Positions 4,715 to 8,918 of a stretch of 8,918 bases of DNA are shown here, piece after piece. This stretch comes from Treponema sp. (GTDB taxonomy: Bacteria; Spirochaetota; Spirochaetia; Treponematales; Breznakiellaceae): contig JAIRRU010000190.1 of NCBI GenBank assembly GCA_031255815.1, positions 1 to 8,918 of the forward strand, read 5' to 3'. A model generated the notes under the pieces. That model searched no databases and was not told the origin of the DNA. It saw only the letters and a list, made by a program, of their open reading frames with translations. Made by a program: the position numbers and the translations under genes. The first letter of the stretch is position 1. Each line of letters opens with the position of its first letter.

Positions 4715-6987
4715 AAACCAGACTGGCAGGACGGCTGTTCCTGGCGGGGCTCGTTCTGATCTTGACGGTTCCCGCCGCCGCGAAAGTAACATTCGCCGGA
4801 TTGGATCTGTCCGAGGATAACCGGCTTCTCTTCCGGGCCGATTCGGCCCTGGACGGCGCGGCCGTTCAGAACGCCCTGTTCGTCTCCCGGCTTACGGATC
4901 TGCAGCTCCAGCAGCTTACCGCCTTCCCCGAAAAGATGGAACTGCTGGCAAACGGCAGGGTTTTGCAGGTGAGGAACGCCTTCGGCGCCCTGCGGATACC
5001 CCTGTCGGGCGGGCTTCCCCGGCAGGTTCCCGGCTTTCCCTGTTTCAGCTCCGGAAGCCCCGCTTCGGGCGGCCGGGTGGAGGACATGGCGGCCTCCGCG
5101 GACGGCCGCTGGCTCCTCTATGTGGAGCCGGAAACCAGCGCCTACGGAAACCTTATCCTGCTGGACACCCAGCTGGGGGAAAAGAAGACCGTGGCCCGAA
5201 ACGTGGAACGGCCGGATCGTTTCTTTCCCGCCTGCTGGAGCCCCGATTCCCGGGTTTTCGTTTACGCCCGGGCCGGAAAGCTCTACTACTACACCGCAGG
5301 CTCTTCCCAAACCCCCCCGGTGGATGAGCGCTACCGCCTTATCGGCGAGGGGGCCATTAACTCCGTTTCCTGGGCTTATTCGGGGGATTTTTTCTATATC
5401 CGGGGCAGTACCGTATTCCGGGTCCGGGGCTCGGAACTCTTTGCCCGGGCCATATACGCCGATTTTCTTGAGATCGGCGCGGTGGCGGGAAAGATCCCCT
5501 TCGATTTCGACAGTAATTTCGACTCTTTCTGGATCGCCCCGGACGCCCGTTCCGTCCTTTTCGCCAAGGGGGGCCGGAATATCTTTTACTACCCCCTGGA
5601 AATGGACGATTTCAGCGTCTCCGACGCGGCCCTGCCCTACGTAATGCTGCCCCAGTCCTGTTACCGTATCCAGGTACTCTGGCCGCCCTCCGGCCCCCTT
5701 ACCCTGCTGGCCTCGGTGCTGAGGAAGGAAGGCCGCGCCACGTTCCTGTACCGCCTTAAGAAGGATGCCGGGAACCGGATGGTCTTTACCCTTCTGGAGG
5801 AGCCGGCGGGGCCCAACGCCGCCCTTTCCCCGGACGGCGCCCAGGCTCTGTGCTGGGGCGACAAGGGCATCGTCCTCTACGACTACGCGAACTGGCGCAT
5901 CCGGCAGACCCTGAGCCCGGATCCCGCCGTTTCCTGCCTCTGGATAAACAACGGGGAATTTATTATTGGGGACGGGCGCCGCATCGAGCGGAGGAGCCTG
6001 ACGGGAAGCGGCAGCCTGATCTGCCTTGCCGGGGTGGATGAATACGGTTTCGAGGAAGAAAGCGGGCGGATCCTTGCCCGCGCCGGGGACGCCTGGTTCG
6101 TTACCGGAGGGACGGATCCCTGGACGGCGTTTTCCGCGCCTGCCTTAAGACCCCCTTCCCAGGTTTCGGGGCGCTACCGGGTATACCTGGAACCGCAAAG
6201 CGCCGGGCCCTACGCCAACCTTCCCATGATCCGGAACACCGCTTCTGTGGGAACCGCCTCCCTCCTGCCCCCGGCGCAGTACAAGCGGGAGGATCCGGCG
6301 CGGGAAAGCGCCGCCGCCGGGGATCTGTTTACCCACGGCCTGCGGACAGGGCTGCGGGAAGTGGCCCTCTGTTTCGATCTTTACGACGATCTGACCGGAT
6401 TGCCCTTTGTCCTGGACGCCCTGAACAATTTCGGTTTTAAGGCGACTTTTTACCTTAACGGGGAGTTTATCCGCCGTTACCCCCAGGCGGCCGGAATTAT
6501 CTCCGAAACCGGGCACGAGGCAGCTTCCATGTTCTTTGCCCCCATCGATCTGTCCGATTCCCGCTACCGGATAGGGGAAGACTTTATCGCCCGGGGCCTT
6601 GCCCGGAACGAAGACGAATTCTACCAGGCCAGCGGCAGGGAACTCAGCCTCCTCTGGCATCCCCCCTACTACGCCGCCTCCGCCGAAATAGTCTCCGCCG
6701 CCTCCAAGGCGGGCTACCGCAGTTCCGGCAGGGACGTGGACCCCATGGACTGGCTAAGCCAGGAAGACGCTTACCGTCTGGGCCTTTCCCAAATCTCCGC
6801 GGGCGATATGATTGACCGGATCATAGACCAGAAGCGTCCGGGCTCCATCATCCCCATCCGGCTTGGCGCGCTTCCCGGAGACCGCCTGGATTACCTGTAC
6901 CTCCGCATCAACGTGCTTCTGGACGCGCTGGTTCGGGAAGGCTACCGGATAGTTCCCGTATCCGCCCTGATGGAACACGCGCGCTAA
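4711..6987 (+). CDS. Exported TolB-like beta-propeller fused to a degenerate NodB (polysaccharide deacetylase-like) domain
   Basis: This 758-residue protein begins with a signal peptide (1-24, ending PAAA before KV). Residues about 120-480 hold several TolB/PD40-like blades, for example ASADGRWLLYV (128-138), CWSPDSRVFVYA (175-186), IAPDARSVLFAK (275-286) and ALSPDGAQALCW (370-382). Residues about 548-755 have the NodB order: VALCFDLYDD (551-560), FKATFYLNGEFI (576-587), GHEAAS (601-606), HPPYY (650-654), DVDPMDW (675-681) and GSIIPIRLG (711-719). The catalytic pattern is broken. The usual H-x3-H zinc pair corresponds to M607 and P611, and the late LxH histidine to R717; the first motif is FDLYDD instead of FDDG. 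It therefore probably binds rather than deacetylates glycan, although an unusual active site cannot be excluded. A GGGCGG lies before the start, which overlaps the coiled-coil gene stop as ATGA. The last gene of its unit, it ends in TAA. Confidence 0.85.
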   Translation: MKTRLAGRLFLAGLVLILTVPAAAKVTFAGLDLSEDNRLLFRADSALDGAAVQNALFVSRLTDLQLQQLTAFPEKMELLANGRVLQVRNAFGALRIPLSGGLPRQVPGFPCFSSGSPASGGRVEDMAASADGRWLLYVEPETSAYGNLILLDTQLGEKKTVARNVERPDRFFPACWSPDSRVFVYARAGKLYYYTAGSSQTPPVDERYRLIGEGAINSVSWAYSGDFFYIRGSTVFRVRGSELFARAIYADFLEIGAVAGKIPFDFDSNFDSFWIAPDARSVLFAKGGRNIFYYPLEMDDFSVSDAALPYVMLPQSCYRIQVLWPPSGPLTLLASVLRKEGRATFLYRLKKDAGNRMVFTLLEEPAGPNAALSPDGAQALCWGDKGIVLYDYANWRIRQTLSPDPAVSCLWINNGEFIIGDGRRIERRSLTGSGSLICLAGVDEYGFEEESGRILARAGDAWFVTGGTDPWTAFSAPALRPPSQVSGRYRVYLEPQSAGPYANLPMIRNTASVGTASLLPPAQYKREDPARESAAAGDLFTHGLRTGLREVALCFDLYDDLTGLPFVLDALNNFGFKATFYLNGEFIRRYPQAAGIISETGHEAASMFFAPIDLSDSRYRIGEDFIARGLARNEDEFYQASGRELSLLWHPPYYAASAEIVSAASKAGYRSSGRDVDPMDWLSQEDAYRLGLSQISAGDMIDRIIDQKRPGSIIPIRLGALPGDRLDYLYLRINVLLDALVREGYRIVPVSALMEHAR

Positions 6988-6992
6988 CAGGC

Positions 6993-7011
6993 TGATTAAC
7001 AAGCGTAATCA
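6993..7011. promoter_or_regulatory. Inverted repeat in the spacer before oppD (TGATTA-N7-TAATCA)
   Basis: Six-base arms TGATTA (6993-6998) and TAATCA (7006-7011) are separated by seven bases, right after the stop of the propeller gene. A GC pair outside the arms extends the symmetry with a one-base offset. The size and spacing fit a dimeric regulator site for the opp genes. The rest of the 89-bp spacer has two GC palindromes (7016-7027 and 7036-7045) without a T-run, so I see no good terminator, and no clear sigma70 promoter. Confidence 0.25.
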
Positions 7012-7063
7012 AGCTGCCGGATCCGGCGGAGGCCGGGCGCGCGCCTTTGCCGCGAAATTTTCC

Positions 7064-7075
7064 AAGGGGGAGGGG
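7064..7075 (+). promoter_or_regulatory. Strong Shine-Dalgarno that fixes the oppD start
   Basis: AAGGGGGAGGGG ends one base before the ATG at 7077, with GGGGGAG at a usable distance. It argues for ATG 7077 rather than an in-frame TTG at 7047, which has no comparable site and would place the purine tract inside the coding region. Confidence 0.7.
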
Positions 7076-7076
7076 C

Positions 7077-8141
7077 ATGGCTTACCGGCCTGAAAGAGGG
7101 AATGCCGCAGGCGGCGCCGAATACCTGTTGAAAGTCGAAGGTCTCTGCAGCAGTTTCTCTACCGATACGGGGCTTGTCCGGGTGCTGGAAGGCATCGATC
7201 TGGAACTGAAGCCCGGGGAAACGCTGGGCATTGTGGGCGAATCGGGAAGCGGCAAGAGCCTTACCGCCCTGTCGATCATGCGGCTCTTGGCGGGAAGCGC
7301 CGGAAGGATAGACGGGGGCCGGGTGATCTTTAAGGGCAGGGATCTGCGGGAACTGGGGGAGAGGGAGATGCGGAAGATTCGGGGCAACGAGATTGCCATG
7401 ATCTTCCAGGAACCCGGAAGCAGCCTGAACCCGCTGATGAAGATTGGGGATCAGATCATCGAAAGTATCCGGCTGCACCAGCGGGTAAGCCGCCGGGAGG
7501 CCCGCGGCCGCGCCCTGGAAGCGCTCAGGAAGGCGCGCCTTTCCCCGGCGGAAAGTATCCTCTCCGAGTACCCCTTCCAGCTATCCGGGGGCCAGCTCCA
7601 GCGGGTCATGGTGGCCATGAGCCTGGTCTGTAAGCCCAGCCTCCTTATCGCCGATGAGCCGACCGCCGCCCTGGATCTAACCATCCAAGCCCAGATCCTG
7701 GAACTGATGACGCAGTTAAGGCAAGACACCGGGGCCGCGATCATCTTTATCACCCACGATCTGGGGGTGGTGGCGGAACTCTGCGACCAGGTGGCGGTGA
7801 TGTACTGCGGCAGGATCGTGGAGAAGGGCAGCGTCTACGACATCTTCGACCGGCCCGCGAATCCCTACACCCAGGGGCTTTTGGCCTCCATCCCCAAGCC
7901 GGGGATCCGCGCCGGGGAACTGGAGTCTATTCCGGGAAACCCGCCCAACCCCAGGCTTACCCCCCCGGGCTGCAAGTTCCGGCCCCGCTGTAAATACGCC
8001 CGGGAAATTTGCGGCAAAGAGGAACCGGCTTTTAGCGAAGCGGGGAGCGGCCACTACAGCAGATGCTGGCTCAAGGCCGGGCAGGCGGAGGGAAGGGAGC
8101 GGGGAGGAGACGGGCAGGCGGGGGAGGCGGGGAATGACTAG
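7077..8141 (+). CDS. oppD: Oligopeptide/dipeptide ABC transporter ATP-binding protein (OppD/DppD type)
   Basis: This 354-residue ATPase drives peptide uptake from the cytoplasmic face of an Opp/Dpp permease. It has Walker A GESGSGKS (54-61), Q-loop Q111, signature LSGGQ (169-173), Walker B LLIADEP (189-195) with Glu194, and H-loop H228 (THDLG). The C-terminal oligopeptide-transporter extension starts at NPYTQGLLASIPKPG (262-276) and holds C299, C305, C312 and C330. In a structurally studied DppD of this family four such cysteines bind a 4Fe-4S cluster, so the same is likely here. The last 20 or so residues are a Gly/Glu/Arg-rich tail not typical of the family, encoded by a G-run-rich tract. 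The gene overlaps oppF by 8 bp. No permease or binding-protein gene precedes it. Peptide class (Opp or Dpp, or another solute such as nickel) cannot be settled from the ATPase alone. Confidence 0.93.
   Translation: MAYRPERGNAAGGAEYLLKVEGLCSSFSTDTGLVRVLEGIDLELKPGETLGIVGESGSGKSLTALSIMRLLAGSAGRIDGGRVIFKGRDLRELGEREMRKIRGNEIAMIFQEPGSSLNPLMKIGDQIIESIRLHQRVSRREARGRALEALRKARLSPAESILSEYPFQLSGGQLQRVMVAMSLVCKPSLLIADEPTAALDLTIQAQILELMTQLRQDTGAAIIFITHDLGVVAELCDQVAVMYCGRIVEKGSVYDIFDRPANPYTQGLLASIPKPGIRAGELESIPGNPPNPRLTPPGCKFRPRCKYAREICGKEEPAFSEAGSGHYSRCWLKAGQAEGRERGGDGQAGEAGND
8090..8132 (+). other. Potential G-quadruplex tract over the oppF ribosome-binding site
   Basis: Six runs of three or more G (8090-8092, 8095-8097, 8101-8104, 8112-8114, 8120-8124, 8129-8132) are separated by 2, 3, 7, 5 and 4 bases, which fits the G3+N1-7 pattern. 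They are on the coding strand and so are also present in mRNA. The tract encodes the odd OppD tail, contains the oppF Shine-Dalgarno (GGGGAGG, 8121-8127) and ends two bases before the oppF ATG. Confidence 0.5.
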
Positions 8142-8918
8142 GACCCTGCTCAGCCTGCGGAACGTGAAGAAATACTACGATGTCCGCCGGGGCGTCTTTG
8201 GCGGGCATTACCAGGTTCGGGCCGTGGACGGCGTAAGTTTCGACCTGCGGCAGGGGGAGGTGTTCGGCATCGTGGGTGAATCGGGCTGCGGCAAATCCAC
8301 CCTGGGGCGGATGATCTGCCAACTGGAACCCCTTACCGGGGGGGAGATCGATCTTGAGGGGGACAGCCTTGCCGGGATAAGCGGCCGCAAAATGCTCCCG
8401 CTTCGCAAGAAGGTGCAGATGATCTTTCAGGATCCCTACTCCTCCCTCAACCCCCGGATGACGGCGGGCGACATTGTGGGGGAACCCTTCATCATCCATA
8501 AGTTGGCGGAAAACCGGGCGGATCGGGAGAGGAAAGTATTGAGCCTCCTCAACGACGTGGGGCTCGCCCCTTACCACGCCAAACGCTACCCCCACGAGTT
8601 TTCCGGCGGCCAGCGGCAGCGCGTCGGCATTGCCCGGGCCCTGGCGGTGAAACCCAAACTCATCGTCGCCGACGAGCCGGTTTCCGCCCTGGACGTTTCC
8701 ATCCAGAGCCAGGTGCTCAAGCTCCTGGACAAGATCAGGAGTGAGTACGATCTTACCTTCATCTTTATTTCCCATAACCTTAGGGCGGTGGAATTTTTTA
8801 GCGACCGCATCGGGGTAATGTACCTGGGCTCCATAGTGGAAGCGGCAAGCAGGGAGGCCCTCTACCGGAACCCCCTGCACCCCTACACCCAGGCCCTGAT
8901 GGCGGCCATCCCGGTGAC
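8134..8918 (+). CDS. oppF: Oligopeptide/dipeptide ABC transporter ATP-binding protein (OppF/DppF type), C-terminus beyond right edge
   Basis: The frame opens at ATG 8134 and runs 261 codons to the window edge; the family is usually about 320 residues, so the end of the C-terminal extension is missing. The motifs are complete: Walker A GESGCGKST (48-56), Q-loop Q99 in FQDPYSSLNPR, signature FSGGQRQR (156-163), Walker B LIVADEP (176-182) with Glu181, and H-loop H214. The H-loop reads SHNL where SHDL is commoner; the histidine itself is kept. The start of the peptide-transporter extension (NPLHPYTQALMAAIP) is visible at the end. It pairs with OppD as the second ATPase of the heterodimer. The ATG lies inside the end of oppD (8-bp overlap), and its Shine-Dalgarno GGGGAGG is in a G-rich tract, so translation of the two is probably coupled. 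Confidence 0.93.
   Translation, partial: MTRTLLSLRNVKKYYDVRRGVFGGHYQVRAVDGVSFDLRQGEVFGIVGESGCGKSTLGRMICQLEPLTGGEIDLEGDSLAGISGRKMLPLRKKVQMIFQDPYSSLNPRMTAGDIVGEPFIIHKLAENRADRERKVLSLLNDVGLAPYHAKRYPHEFSGGQRQRVGIARALAVKPKLIVADEPVSALDVSIQSQVLKLLDKIRSEYDLTFIFISHNLRAVEFFSDRIGVMYLGSIVEAASREALYRNPLHPYTQALMAAIPV

Noticed and set aside
7016..7045. Two perfect GC palindromes (7016-7027 and 7036-7045) as a terminator after the propeller gene.
   Set aside because: They have no proper loop and no T-run after them beyond TTT, so they do not fit an intrinsic terminator; GC-rich DNA yields such palindromes often.
7047..7079. TTG at 7047 as the oppD start.
   Set aside because: It lacks a Shine-Dalgarno, while ATG 7077 has a very strong one that would otherwise be coding.
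8071..8880. A 269-codon minus-strand frame opposite oppF.
   Set aside because: OppF on the plus strand has every ABC motif; the antisense product has no recognisable domain.
1..8918. tRNA, rRNA, CRISPR arrays, insertion sequences, riboswitches.
   Set aside because: No cloverleaf, spaced direct repeats, transposase-like frame or known riboswitch core was seen by eye; most of the window is occupied by coding sequence.

Overview
The window reads as a GC-rich chromosomal segment of a spirochaete, most likely a Treponema-type organism. That assignment is an inference. It rests on a DUF115 (Maf/MptE-like) protein of the kind found beside spirochaete motility and envelope genes, an FtsI with a C-terminal PASTA domain, a LysM/M23 peptidase with a long basic cytoplasmic tail, and a TolB-like propeller fused to a degenerate NodB domain. 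No rRNA, tRNA, insertion sequence or CRISPR array was seen. Genes are tightly packed, with repeated 4-bp ATGA stop/start overlaps, and third codon positions are so GC-rich that long meaningless open frames appear opposite the real genes.

Left part (1-2913, minus strand): read in the coding direction, a very short type I signal peptidase, a class B penicillin-binding protein (FtsI type) and a DUF115 protein cut by the left edge. The two junctions are ATGA overlaps, so this looks like one translationally coupled operon. A good sigma70-like promoter (TCGACA-N17-TATACT) lies just upstream of the second ATG of the peptidase gene and would give an almost leaderless mRNA.

Middle part (2931-6987, plus strand): a divergent unit starts with a membrane-anchored protein carrying two LysM domains and an M23 endopeptidase domain. 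It is followed by an AT-rich stretch holding a clear 43-codon membrane microprotein gene with a strong Shine-Dalgarno (and possibly a 20-codon coupled minigene), then a 75-codon coiled-coil protein, then a 758-residue exported protein made of a beta-propeller plus a NodB-like domain that has lost its zinc histidines. Together with the left operon this forms an envelope cluster: peptidoglycan synthesis (FtsI), peptidoglycan cleavage (M23), export processing (signal peptidase) and a putative glycan-sensing or scaffold protein.

Right part (7077-8918, plus strand): after an 89-bp spacer with an inverted repeat come two ATPase genes of an oligopeptide/dipeptide ABC transporter, oppD and oppF (the latter cut by the right edge), overlapping by 8 bp. 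The end of oppD is a G-run-rich tract that could fold into a G-quadruplex over the oppF ribosome-binding site. The permease and binding-protein genes are not in the window.
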